This document shows, piece after piece, positions 29,802 to 37,086 of a DNA stretch of 64,000 nt; position 1 is the first letter of the stretch, and the number at the start of each line of letters is the position of its first letter. Position numbers and translations under genes: made by a program. The notes beneath the pieces are model-generated. The model was not told the DNA's origin. It made no database searches and was given only the letters and a program-made list of their open reading frames with translations. Origin of the DNA: Phragmitibacter flavus. Lineage in GTDB: Bacteria; Verrucomicrobiota; Verrucomicrobiia; Verrucomicrobiales; Verrucomicrobiaceae. The DNA lies in the NCBI RefSeq assembly GCF_005780165.1, contig NZ_VAUV01000005.1, positions 248,001 to 312,000 of the forward strand, in the 5' to 3' direction.

Positions 29802-29840
29802 GCGCTAGTAGCTCAGTGGATAGAGCAGCGGATTTCTAAT
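29802..29840 (+). pseudogene. 5' half of tRNA-Arg (anticodon UCU), cut in the anticodon loop
   Basis: Acceptor strand GCGCTAG, D arm GCTC/GAGC, anticodon 5' strand GCGGA and loop TTTCTAA are perfect tRNA-Arg sequence. The expected 3' strand TCCGC is then replaced by TTGAG, and no T arm follows in the next 300 bp. G+C and gene style change exactly here. It is best read as the left attachment junction of an integrated element. The 3' half is not in the window. Confidence 0.85.
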
Positions 29841-29860
29841 TGAGAAATGGCGTTTTGCGC

Positions 29861-29942
29861 AGCTTTGCATGGTTTTGCAATTGTTGCCTAAGATACTCGT
29901 AATGAGTGGTTTGCAATGAAAAGCTCTTTGCATGGCTTTGCA
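29861..29942. repeat. TTTGCATGG(T/C)TTTGCA direct repeats next to the attachment junction
   Basis: Two near-identical 16-mers at about 29864-29879 and 29927-29941, 63 bp apart, with degenerate TTTGCAT fragments to 30105. A further inverted pair (TTTCACG/CGTGAAA) lies at about 29958-29989. The place and spacing suit integrase arm-type sites. No gene is seen between 29841 and 30164. Confidence 0.6.
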
Positions 29943-30035
29943 CTGATTTACGGAGATTTTCACGCCGACCGTAGAAAATGACCGTGAAATTTTCGGTGAA
30001 GAGCGAAGACGTTTTTATGCATCAGAAATTTGCTT

Positions 30036-30041
30036 TATAAT
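30036..30041 (+). promoter_or_regulatory. Possible -10 box (TATAAT) of the two-gene edge module
   Basis: A perfect TATAAT lies 124 bp before the ATG at 30165. A weak AT-rich -35 (TTTTAT) sits 17 bp upstream. The call rests mainly on the -10 hexamer. Confidence 0.4.
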
Positions 30042-30164
30042 AGTGCGGCCTCAATTTCGCTTCTTTGCATCCAAAGACAAACTTTGAACGTTTGATTATT
30101 TGCATCCCGGACAAAATTCCTTTTGCCAACTTCCACACATCCTTCAGCGATCAAAGAACATCAT

Positions 30165-31460
30165 ATGAAACCATCAGCTGCCATAACAGTCCCTAAAGGG
30201 GCAAACTTGGCCGTCCGCTGCCACGATGTTGTCAGCACCTTAGGCACTAAGCAAGTAGCCGATTTTGACCAACTTGTTATAATTGGACTTGCTGTCAGAC
30301 TCGCATTGCATCTCCAAAGCGCATCATCAGTGCCCTATGACTTGTTGAAGCAAATTGCTCTGCATCTACTGCATATCCCGCCAACTGTGCTACCCGCAGT
30401 CGTGAATTGCTTAGCGGATGCAGAATATTTGAGGGTTGATAAACAGGGCCAAACAATCCGCGCCGTGGTTCCTACAGTGCCATTTTTCGAAGATCTCTTC
30501 GGTGATATGGGAGCTTATGCTGGCAACCTACAGATGTCTGAACCAGAGCAAATCACACTTGCGATGATCGACCGTCTTGCTAAGAGCCCTACTGATCGTT
30601 CCGTATATTTTGATATGGGCGCTGAAAAAAAACTAGTGCAACGTATGCTTGATGTGGGTAGTCAAGGGGGGTATGTCATTGAAAAGCGTTCGCGAGGAAA
30701 AGACATCCTTTTGTCTCCTGTTTATTTTCCAGAGAATTATGAGGCATTTGCAGATCTCACTGCTGCCAAAGGCGGAGGAGTCGTGTCGGGCGCTATCGAA
30801 AAGCTTTCTAGAAACCAGGGTTGGCCGTTGAATTTAATTAGCAAAAATTCTGCCGTTGGCGATGAACACCTTAGCCAGGACGAGCTTACTGTTATAAAGG
30901 CTATTGCAACTGAAGGCTTTACCTCTCCGCCGTCTATTAAAACAACACATTCTGGTCAAAATTTCTTTCTCTTTACACCAAAGCCGGGGCTAACCACCAT
31001 AACACCTTCGAAAAGGCATGTTTTTGAGGCCGCTATGGCGCTCGTATCGGCGGTTCGACAAGGCCAATTGCTTCCTGAGGAATATGCAATAAGAAATCCC
31101 GTCGCATTGCTTAGTGCATTGCTTGATCGGAAACGTCTGCGTGCAAATACAGAAGCGTTTGAGCAATACAAATGCCTTGCCACGCTCCGTGTGGGGCGCC
31201 TCAAGCCAGCAGGTGGTAGTTGGTTTAATTTTGAGCTTATTGAAAATCCAGATAACCTCGAGGCAGTAAAGATGGCGATACAACTGGTTCGCGGCGAGCA
31301 AGTATCGCACGCACCTGATCCCGAGATCCTAATGGCCTTTCACAAAGGGCAGGAGTTTACAGATTCGTTGCTTGGACGCAGGTTATTGGCGGAACAGGAA
31401 ATATTGAATATTGATCCTGGGATGCAAGATGAGATTGATAATTATCTTCTTCAAATATGA
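30165..31460 (+). CDS. Unrecognised protein, possible winged-helix N-terminal region; first gene of two-gene edge module
   Basis: A 431-residue soluble protein I cannot assign to a family. Residues about 30-110 read like a winged-helix domain: helices (DQLVIIGLAVRLALHL, YDLLKQIALHLLHIP, TVLPAVVNCLADAEYL) then a beta wing (RVDKQGQTIRAVVPTVPFF). A helical second half includes an LLSALLDRKRLRANTEAFEQY block. No catalytic motif is evident. Its TGA overlaps the next ATG (ATGA), so the two are coupled. The ATG at 30165 is preferred to an in-frame TTG at 30123. It is the first gene inside the element, where cargo such as defence genes often sits. Confidence 0.75.
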   Translation: MKPSAAITVPKGANLAVRCHDVVSTLGTKQVADFDQLVIIGLAVRLALHLQSASSVPYDLLKQIALHLLHIPPTVLPAVVNCLADAEYLRVDKQGQTIRAVVPTVPFFEDLFGDMGAYAGNLQMSEPEQITLAMIDRLAKSPTDRSVYFDMGAEKKLVQRMLDVGSQGGYVIEKRSRGKDILLSPVYFPENYEAFADLTAAKGGGVVSGAIEKLSRNQGWPLNLISKNSAVGDEHLSQDELTVIKAIATEGFTSPPSIKTTHSGQNFFLFTPKPGLTTITPSKRHVFEAAMALVSAVRQGQLLPEEYAIRNPVALLSALLDRKRLRANTEAFEQYKCLATLRVGRLKPAGGSWFNFELIENPDNLEAVKMAIQLVRGEQVSHAPDPEILMAFHKGQEFTDSLLGRRLLAEQEILNIDPGMQDEIDNYLLQI

Positions 31461-32671
31461 TGCGAGACTCTTCATTAAAAGAAATGTTGTTTAAGCATTA
31501 CTGGAAACAGCGGTGCTTTGTGCAACCCGAGGTTGAAATATACAACATCAATGGTTCCCTGGGTGCAAAAAAGCTCATAACAGATGTTGATGTTTTTGTA
31601 TTGCAACCATCTGCCACAACGTTGTCGTTCGAACGCCTTCTGGGCGATTGCAAGACATTAAAAGGTCAGTCCGCAATCAATCGAGCATTTTGGCTGTCTG
31701 GATTAAGAGGTTACCTGAAAGGTAAAGGCGGAGTGGTGTTATTAGACATCCCCAACATTGAATCAGACCACAAATTGGCGGCTAATGCTATCGACGTTAG
31801 AGTAATGAATGCAAAGGACTTTGCCGTTTATGATAAATCAATAAATTATCCTGAGGGTTCTGAAGGCGTTAACGCAAGTATTCAAGACGTCTTCGAATTG
31901 AGAAATTACTCGAAAAAACATCCTAAACTAACTCCTCTGACCAATCATCTTTATCGTGACGTATGGAAAGAGACGAGTTTCGGAGAGATAATGAGGCATT
32001 CGCTGGCGCAAACCCGCAAAGTATCAAGTGAGTTTGACCCAAACAAGAGAGAACACAGCGCGTTGATTTGTGATGCTGCCGCAATTTTCTCAGTCGGGTT
32101 GGCTGAATGCTGTGGAACGATTTTCCATCAATATTTACATCCTACCGAAAAAGCATTATTATCCGACTCACTCAAGGTTCTTATTTGGGGCGGCAGGGAA
32201 CAATATGACTTAGCGAGTCAGCTGCGCGCGAAATTGCTTGCAGTGAGTGGCAAAGCTCAGCCGGAAAGTGAAGACTCTTTAGAATTGCCTCAGTGGAATC
32301 TTTTGGTTCAGCTCGTGCGGCACATTCTAGATAATCCGAAAGCAGCATTTTATATTCCTTGGTTTTTACGGCAGTTGTCTTTCGACTTGATGAAAGGTCG
32401 AGAGTTTTCAGTGTCTCTACCTACAGAAGATATAGTTACCGCCAAGTATGCTATGTTAACATTTGAATACTTTTGCAAAGCCTGCAAGCTGCCGAGTGAA
32501 TTTAAGGAAAATGTGGGGGGCATCTTATTACGTCTTCAAACAGATTTAGCACTTACAAGAGATGGAAAAGTGTCTAAGCCCATAGCCCCTACCAGAGTTC
32601 TGCGATCTGAAGATGTGGTCTCTAATCCTGTTGGTGGTGAAGTGCGATCACAACCAGAGCTAGGTGTTTGA
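31457..32671 (+). CDS. Putative PD-(D/E)xK-like nuclease; second gene of two-gene edge module
   Basis: A 404-residue protein with no family I can name. Near the N-terminus the pattern PEVEI, then LITDVDVFVLQP, then LLGDCKTLKG fits the PD-(D/E)xK nuclease core: an acidic residue in helix A, Asp after a beta strand, then D-x-K (Asp-Cys-Lys). The strand after it (GGVVLLDIPN) also fits. The rest is largely helical with no further motif. It overlaps the upstream gene by 4 bp, and the two look like one functional unit. The nuclease call is inference from a short pattern. Confidence 0.65.
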   Translation: MMRDSSLKEMLFKHYWKQRCFVQPEVEIYNINGSLGAKKLITDVDVFVLQPSATTLSFERLLGDCKTLKGQSAINRAFWLSGLRGYLKGKGGVVLLDIPNIESDHKLAANAIDVRVMNAKDFAVYDKSINYPEGSEGVNASIQDVFELRNYSKKHPKLTPLTNHLYRDVWKETSFGEIMRHSLAQTRKVSSEFDPNKREHSALICDAAAIFSVGLAECCGTIFHQYLHPTEKALLSDSLKVLIWGGREQYDLASQLRAKLLAVSGKAQPESEDSLELPQWNLLVQLVRHILDNPKAAFYIPWFLRQLSFDLMKGREFSVSLPTEDIVTAKYAMLTFEYFCKACKLPSEFKENVGGILLRLQTDLALTRDGKVSKPIAPTRVLRSEDVVSNPVGGEVRSQPELGV

Positions 32672-32754
32672 AATTAGTTGAACATATTCCAGGTTATCGC
32701 CATCATTTTATGGTTGATTGTTTGCGGATGAATGAATACTTATTTATATCTGAT

Positions 32755-33138
32755 TTATACTAAGTATCCCTCTTTATGCAGCCAAACAGTCAGCGCTTCG
32801 GCCACAATATCCTGCTGTGTGAAAGGGTGCAGCCTTTGAATCTTGCGTTGCATAGATGCGGTCAGTAATGCCGTGCTTATCTCTGCGGAAATACGTGTAT
32901 TCAGGGACATCACTCCCGGCATTGCGAATTGTGGATTCAAAGCGGCTGGTGCAGCTTGGACGGGTGGCGGGGAAACGGGTTGCTGTTGGATTGCAGTTTG
33001 AGCCATGGGGGATTCCTCCTTCCTTTTGGTTGCTTTAGGTGTCGGTTTATCTTTCTTTTTCGGTGCGGATTTCCCTGGATTCAGGAATGCTTCCTCTTCC
33101 GGTGTCAGGCCATCGCCAAGTGTCCTGCGCTTAACCAC
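32755..33138 (-). CDS. Small ParB-like partner of ParA (possible ribbon-helix-helix)
   Basis: A 127-residue protein. The first 70 residues are basic and Pro/Gln/Ala-rich (GKSAPKKKDKPTPKATKRKEE). The last 50 (LNTRISAEISTALLTASMQRKIQR, then QQDIVAEALTVWLHKEG) look like a strand plus two helices of a ribbon-helix-helix DNA binder. It overlaps the end of parA by 8 bp. That arrangement is typical of centromere-binding partners of small ParA ATPases. Confidence 0.7.
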   Translation of the reverse strand: MVKRRTLGDGLTPEEEAFLNPGKSAPKKKDKPTPKATKRKEESPMAQTAIQQQPVSPPPVQAAPAALNPQFAMPGVMSLNTRISAEISTALLTASMQRKIQRLHPFTQQDIVAEALTVWLHKEGYLV

Positions 33139-33754
33139 GGGTCATCTCCTTCATGAGCTGCTGCATTTCATGGGATGCGAGCAATGCCCCTGCCCCCATC
33201 TGCCAGACAACTTTTGCCTGGCCTGCGGCATCTGCAAATGCCTGACGCTGGGAAAGGCCTGCTTTGACATTGATCCCAAGCTGTTTGGCTGCGCCCATCA
33301 TTTCACGGCTTAAACGTCCGCGTTTTTGAAGTTTGTTAGGTATCAACACGCCAGTTGGTTTTCCTTTCCTGGCCTTTTGGGCTTCGCGAAGAAGCTGAAC
33401 AGCTTTTGAAGCTGCACGGAGGTCGAGAATTGACGGTCCGCATGGAAGAAAAACGCGGTCTGCCCTGAGCATGATGGCACGCGTAGTTGCTGAAAGCCCT
33501 GCGGGTCCGTCTATGACTACGTCATTCGCATCAGCGGCGAGTTTGGCGACTCGAAGAATTAACTCCTCCGGTTCGGAAATTTGTTCAAGTTTGATGGGAA
33601 GGCCAAGCTCGCGAATCCATTGTGAAGCAGAGCTTTGTGGATCGGCGTCGATGAAGATGACAGTGCGCTTTTTTTTCACCAGCCATGCGGCGAGGTGAAC
33701 CGAAATGGTGGTTTTGCCAACGCCGCCTTTTGAGTTTGTGAGTCCGTAGATCAT
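33131..33754 (-). CDS. parA: ParA-family partition ATPase
   Basis: A 207-residue deviant-Walker ATPase. Walker A is KGGVGKTT near residue 9, IDADPQSSASQW follows near residue 36, and VVIDGPAGLS is the later Asp motif. The protein lacks an N-terminal HTH, so it belongs to the small ParA class and needs its partner gene for DNA binding and repression. I start at the ATG at 33754, ten residues inside the longest frame, because the Walker A then has the usual distance. Confidence 0.9.
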   Translation of the reverse strand: MIYGLTNSKGGVGKTTISVHLAAWLVKKKRTVIFIDADPQSSASQWIRELGLPIKLEQISEPEELILRVAKLAADANDVVIDGPAGLSATTRAIMLRADRVFLPCGPSILDLRAASKAVQLLREAQKARKGKPTGVLIPNKLQKRGRLSREMMGAAKQLGINVKAGLSQRQAFADAAGQAKVVWQMGAGALLASHEMQQLMKEMTRG

Positions 33755-33931
33755 GCTCAGAGCATAATGAACGGAAGATTCCACCGGAAGCGACGGCAGC
33801 CGATTAGCGTCTCAAACCCCTCCTTTTCGGTTTGGTGGTGGCAAACTTGCAACACAGACAGCTTGCAAGGTTGCTAGCAAGCTAGCAGCAAGATCGCTTT
33901 AAAGATTCTTATACTGTTCTTCTTTACTTCA

Positions 33932-33979
33932 CCGTCGGCAGGCGAGCCAAATGCAAATGGCTCGTCGGCCTGCCGACGG
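33932..33979. repeat. Long inverted repeat in the parA-repA gap
   Basis: Arms CCGTCGGCAGG-CGAGCC pair over 17 bp, with a 4-base bulge on the right arm and a 10-base loop. A second palindrome, GCTAGCAAGCTAGC, lies 50 bp to the left (33873-33886). Either may be a centromere site, an operator or a terminator. Confidence 0.7.
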
Positions 33980-34058
33980 GTTTAAGTGTTTATTCTTTAG
34001 TTTAAGTAAGTTTAGGAATTGGCAAAGTCTTGCCCTGTCTGGCTTTGAAGGCTATTCC

Positions 34059-34249
34059 AGTCGCTACTCCCCCGTGCCTAGGTCGGTGCTACCCCGATAG
34101 CAAAGTCGTTACCACCACTATAGTTGGTCGCTACTCCCCCGATAGGGTCGTTAGCCCCCCGATAAAAGGTCGCTGCCCCCACGATACCACGTTAATTCAA
34201 TAGCCTTTCATGTCCCTTAATGCTGAAAAGGTCGCTACTCCCCCGATAT
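34059..34249 (+). other. Plasmid-type replication origin: seven iterons upstream of repA
   Basis: Seven copies of a roughly 20-bp motif, consensus GGTCGCTACTCCCCCGATAG, start at 34059, 34081, 34104, 34126, 34146, 34168 and 34230. The first six are spaced 20-23 bp, about two helical turns. They end 34 bp before the RepA start codon. The 498-bp gap between parA and repA thus holds the hairpins, an AT-rich stretch (33985-34020) and the iterons. This is the standard layout of an iteron-controlled origin. Confidence 0.88.
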
Positions 34250-34282
34250 TGTTTATTCGATTGGGTTGTGGTATGAAGGTTT

Positions 34283-35455
34283 ATGGGCAGGAAGATCGAG
34301 GGCGGAATCAAAGAATATCAAGACCTTGTGCGGTTTACGGCTTCCTCTGCTGATGTTTCTGCGAAAGACCAGATCGACCTCATGTCCCGTAATTGGTTTA
34401 GTTTAACCGCTGGCAGAACTGAAGCCATCCAACATGAATACGTGGATTCCCGCACTGGATTGACTGAAACGGTGCGCATTACTGGTGGTGCTGAACATGG
34501 CGGGATTGCCACTATCTATGATCAAGATCTCCTGATTTTTGCTATCTCACAATGGATTGATGCCAAGCGCATGGGGGTTCCGGTTTCCAGACGCATCCAT
34601 TTCAAACCATATCAGTTTTTCGCATGGTTGAACATTTCGCCTCAGGGCACTGCTTACACACGGCTCAAGGATGCGCTGAACCGTCTAAAGATGACGAGTA
34701 TCCAGACGACTGTTCGCTCACAGGTTGGCAAACGGACGCGAAACCGTATCAAGCAATTTTCGTGGATCTCCGAATGGGAAATCACTGAAGAGGAAGGCGA
34801 AGTTCGCGGCGTCGAAGTGGTTCTGGCCGAATGGCTGTTTGAAAGCATTCAGGATTTCCATGTGCTGACGCTCGATAAACGATATTTTGAGATTCCGGGT
34901 GGAGTCGAACGCTGGCTATACCTCTATGCGAGGAAGGCAACCGGTGGGCCGAATGGCATGTGGAAAGAGACCTTCAAGAGCCTTTACCAGAAATCCGCAT
35001 CACAGCAGGCATACAAGCACTATGCAAGTGCCCTCAGAAAGCTGGTTGAAAAGAATGACCTTCCGGGCATTCGCCTTGAAAAGGTCCGTTCCAGTCAGGG
35101 GAAAGACATGCTGTTAATGGAGCGCACTGAAAAGCGCGTTGCGCCAGAAAACAAAAGCGTTCCTCAGATTGAAAGCCAGTTGTCACTCATCGAGCGCACT
35201 CCTCTTGAAGAGGCGTGGGAGAATGTATTGGAAATCATGCGTAAGCATATCGGAGCCGACCAGACCAAAGCATGGCTTGAAAAACTTCAATTGGTGAGCC
35301 TGGAGGGCGATATTGTTACCTACAAAGCCCCTTCAAAGTTCATAGCTGAATGGGTGGAAAACAATTTCAAACACAAGCTTGAAGCGGCCTGGGAGTCCAT
35401 TGGACAGACCGTGAGTGCAATTCGGATTGAGGCCAAAGGAAAGGCTGCTGCTTAA
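34283..35455 (+). CDS. repA: Replication initiator RepA with C-terminal DnaA domain I-like region
   Basis: A 390-residue plasmid initiator. Residues about 30-290 resemble the RPA/RepA initiator family (NWFSLTAGRTE, IFAISQWIDAKRMG, RLKDALNRLKMTSIQTTVR, FEIPGGVERWLYLYARKA), with two winged-helix-like parts expected to bind iterons. Residues about 308-375 (LEEAWENVLEIMRKHIGADQTKAWLEKLQLV, then YKAPSKFIAEWVENNF) match the N-terminal domain I of DnaA. In DnaA that domain contacts helicase and self-associates. The iterons lie directly upstream, so autoregulation is likely. Confidence 0.85.
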   Translation: MGRKIEGGIKEYQDLVRFTASSADVSAKDQIDLMSRNWFSLTAGRTEAIQHEYVDSRTGLTETVRITGGAEHGGIATIYDQDLLIFAISQWIDAKRMGVPVSRRIHFKPYQFFAWLNISPQGTAYTRLKDALNRLKMTSIQTTVRSQVGKRTRNRIKQFSWISEWEITEEEGEVRGVEVVLAEWLFESIQDFHVLTLDKRYFEIPGGVERWLYLYARKATGGPNGMWKETFKSLYQKSASQQAYKHYASALRKLVEKNDLPGIRLEKVRSSQGKDMLLMERTEKRVAPENKSVPQIESQLSLIERTPLEEAWENVLEIMRKHIGADQTKAWLEKLQLVSLEGDIVTYKAPSKFIAEWVENNFKHKLEAAWESIGQTVSAIRIEAKGKAAA

Positions 35456-35473
35456 AGCGCGTATCGATGCTCG

Positions 35474-35502
35474 TTGACTTTAGCCTCGCCATTTGTTATC
35501 AT
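35474..35502 (+). promoter_or_regulatory. Promoter of the toxin-antitoxin operon
   Basis: TTGACT (-35) and TATCAT (-10) are separated by exactly 17 bp, 37 bp before the antitoxin ATG, which has a GAGGAG ribosome site. Confidence 0.7.
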
Positions 35503-35539
35503 GAAAAAAACAGCGATTTAACTGTTTCGAGGAGCGACC

Positions 35540-35836
35540 ATGATTCAAACGCAAAACATTCATTCACTGACTGATTTCCAGAGAAATACAGCCAGTCATC
35601 TCCGTGCGCTCCGCAAGTCGGGCTTGCCGGAAGTATTGACCGTGAAAGGCAAGGCTGAACTGGTGGTGCAGACTGCGGAAGCATATCAGGCGTTACTGTC
35701 CAGACTGGAGCTTTACGAGTCCGCGATTGCCATCAACCGGGGCTTGCAGGACATCGAAGAAGGCCGTTCCAGCACTCTGGACGATTTTGATCGCCGGATG
35801 CGCTCCAAGGCGGGTTTTTCACCAAGGAAGGACTGA
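35540..35836 (+). CDS. Type II antitoxin, Phd/YefM-like
   Basis: A 98-residue protein with a Phd/YefM-like N-terminus (SLTDFQRNTASHLRALRKSGLPEVLTVKGKAELVVQTAEAYQALL) that forms the DNA-binding dimer. The acidic C-terminal tail should wrap the toxin. Its stop overlaps the toxin start by one base. The pair would act as a plasmid addiction module and repress its own promoter. Confidence 0.85.
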   Translation: MIQTQNIHSLTDFQRNTASHLRALRKSGLPEVLTVKGKAELVVQTAEAYQALLSRLELYESAIAINRGLQDIEEGRSSTLDDFDRRMRSKAGFSPRKD

Positions 35837-36189
35837 TGTCCAAGACCTATGAAGTCATTCTCTCAGCTGAGGCCGAGAGGAATATTGAGGAAGCCGTGGC
35901 TTGGATTGCGGAAGCCAATCCGACGGCGGGGGAGGAATGGTATGTGGGTTTGATTGCAAAGCTTGGCAGCCTGTCGCAAATGCCTTTGCGCTGTCCTGTG
36001 GCTCCAGAATCCAAGCTCGGTCTGGTTGAACGTGAAATTCGCCAGCTTCTTTATGGCCGTCATTTCTGGAAATACCGTGTTCTCTTTTCAGTGGATAAAC
36101 AACGTGTTCTTATCGCGCATGTCAGGCATGGCGCGAGGCTCTACTTGGGGCAACGAGAGGAAGATATTGATGACGGGGAATCCAGTTAG
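35836..36189 (+). CDS. Type II toxin, RelE/ParE family
   Basis: A 117-residue RelE/ParE-fold toxin (YEVILSAEAERNIEEAVAWIAEANPTAGEEWYVGL, then GRHFWKYRVLFSVDKQRVLIAHVRHGAR). The helix pair and terminal strand with conserved Arg suggest the ParE branch, which targets gyrase. RelE-type RNA cleavage cannot be excluded. It converges on the J-like membrane gene with a 4-bp overlap. Confidence 0.85.
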   Translation: MSKTYEVILSAEAERNIEEAVAWIAEANPTAGEEWYVGLIAKLGSLSQMPLRCPVAPESKLGLVEREIRQLLYGRHFWKYRVLFSVDKQRVLIAHVRHGARLYLGQREEDIDDGESS

Positions 36190-37079
36190 CTGTCATTCGT
36201 GCGGCGGAAATGTGCAATAGCCTCATTTAACTCTGCCGATTTTTCGTGGTTCTCAGGCGTCGGTCTGTTCGGATCAGGATGGAATGCCTTCATCAGCTCG
36301 CGGTAGTTCTGTTCCGCCTGCTGCAAGTCGTAAGGCGGTCGCGGGGGCATCAATCTCAGCAATTCTGCATAGCGTTGCTCTATGGCCTGATCAGCAGTTT
36401 CGACGGCTGATTGAGGTGGGCGCGTGCGTTTGGGTTTCCTGCCGCTAGCATTTGGAAGTGGCACTTCAGCAAATGCCCCTCCTCCCGGCATTTTCTCCTC
36501 TGCATCTTCGATGATGTCCGTGTGCTTTTTTTCAGAGCGGATGCCATACCAGTAATTGATGAAGGCTTTCAGCCACATCCCGGCAACTACAACCAGCAGC
36601 CAAAGCGACAGCCATTGTTCAGACAGGAATCCGCGAAAAAAGACGGCGGCGACAAAGACAACAGCAGGTTCAATCCAAAGATGCAGCACAGTTTCAAAGT
36701 CCTGATTACCGCGATTCTGGCTGAATCCGGGGATTCTCAAAAGATGGGAGGTGCCAGCATAGAAGTCATGCTTGCCCTTTCGCTCCTTTTCCCGCCAGAA
36801 GGCGGCGAGAAGATGAGCGACATAGAGGAAGGATGCACTTGCCGCGAAGAGCGCGACTGCCCATAGCGGCTTTCGTAACCAAGGTTCAACCCATGTGACG
36901 ATCAGGAACAGGAAGCTGACCTGTGCGCATGGGAGAAACACAGTTTTAGGGCTTAGGAACGAGTAGCCAAAACTTGAGCGCAGGAAAAGGATGGCAGGCA
37001 TTGCGATCCAGTGCAAAACAGGGCTAAGAACGGGAACGCTTGGTTGCGATCCTGTGGATTGAATCTGCCGGTCTTTCAT
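36186..37079 (-). CDS. Membrane protein with C-terminal J-domain-like segment
   Basis: A 297-residue protein with hydrophobic segments near residues 25-60, 72-95 and 133-170. A cytoplasmic tail ends in a short J-domain-like region, LQQAEQNYRELMKAFHPDPN (with the HPD tripeptide) followed by a helix (AELNEAIAHFRR). It follows the coupling ATPase gene by 7 bp and is surely in its operon. The ATPase lacks membrane helices, so this may be its separate anchor. The role is inferred. Confidence 0.7.
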   Translation of the reverse strand: MKDRQIQSTGSQPSVPVLSPVLHWIAMPAILFLRSSFGYSFLSPKTVFLPCAQVSFLFLIVTWVEPWLRKPLWAVALFAASASFLYVAHLLAAFWREKERKGKHDFYAGTSHLLRIPGFSQNRGNQDFETVLHLWIEPAVVFVAAVFFRGFLSEQWLSLWLLVVVAGMWLKAFINYWYGIRSEKKHTDIIEDAEEKMPGGGAFAEVPLPNASGRKPKRTRPPQSAVETADQAIEQRYAELLRLMPPRPPYDLQQAEQNYRELMKAFHPDPNRPTPENHEKSAELNEAIAHFRRTNDS

Positions 37080-37086
37080 ACGCTAG

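Noticed and set aside
29802-30100. Group I intron in tRNA-Arg as the reason for the split
   Set aside because: No T arm or 3' exon follows within a normal intron length, and the sequence switches to plasmid-like genes.
34059-34249. CRISPR array
   Set aside because: The repeats are degenerate, nearly adjacent and directly upstream of repA, which fits iterons. There are no spacers of uniform length and no cas genes.
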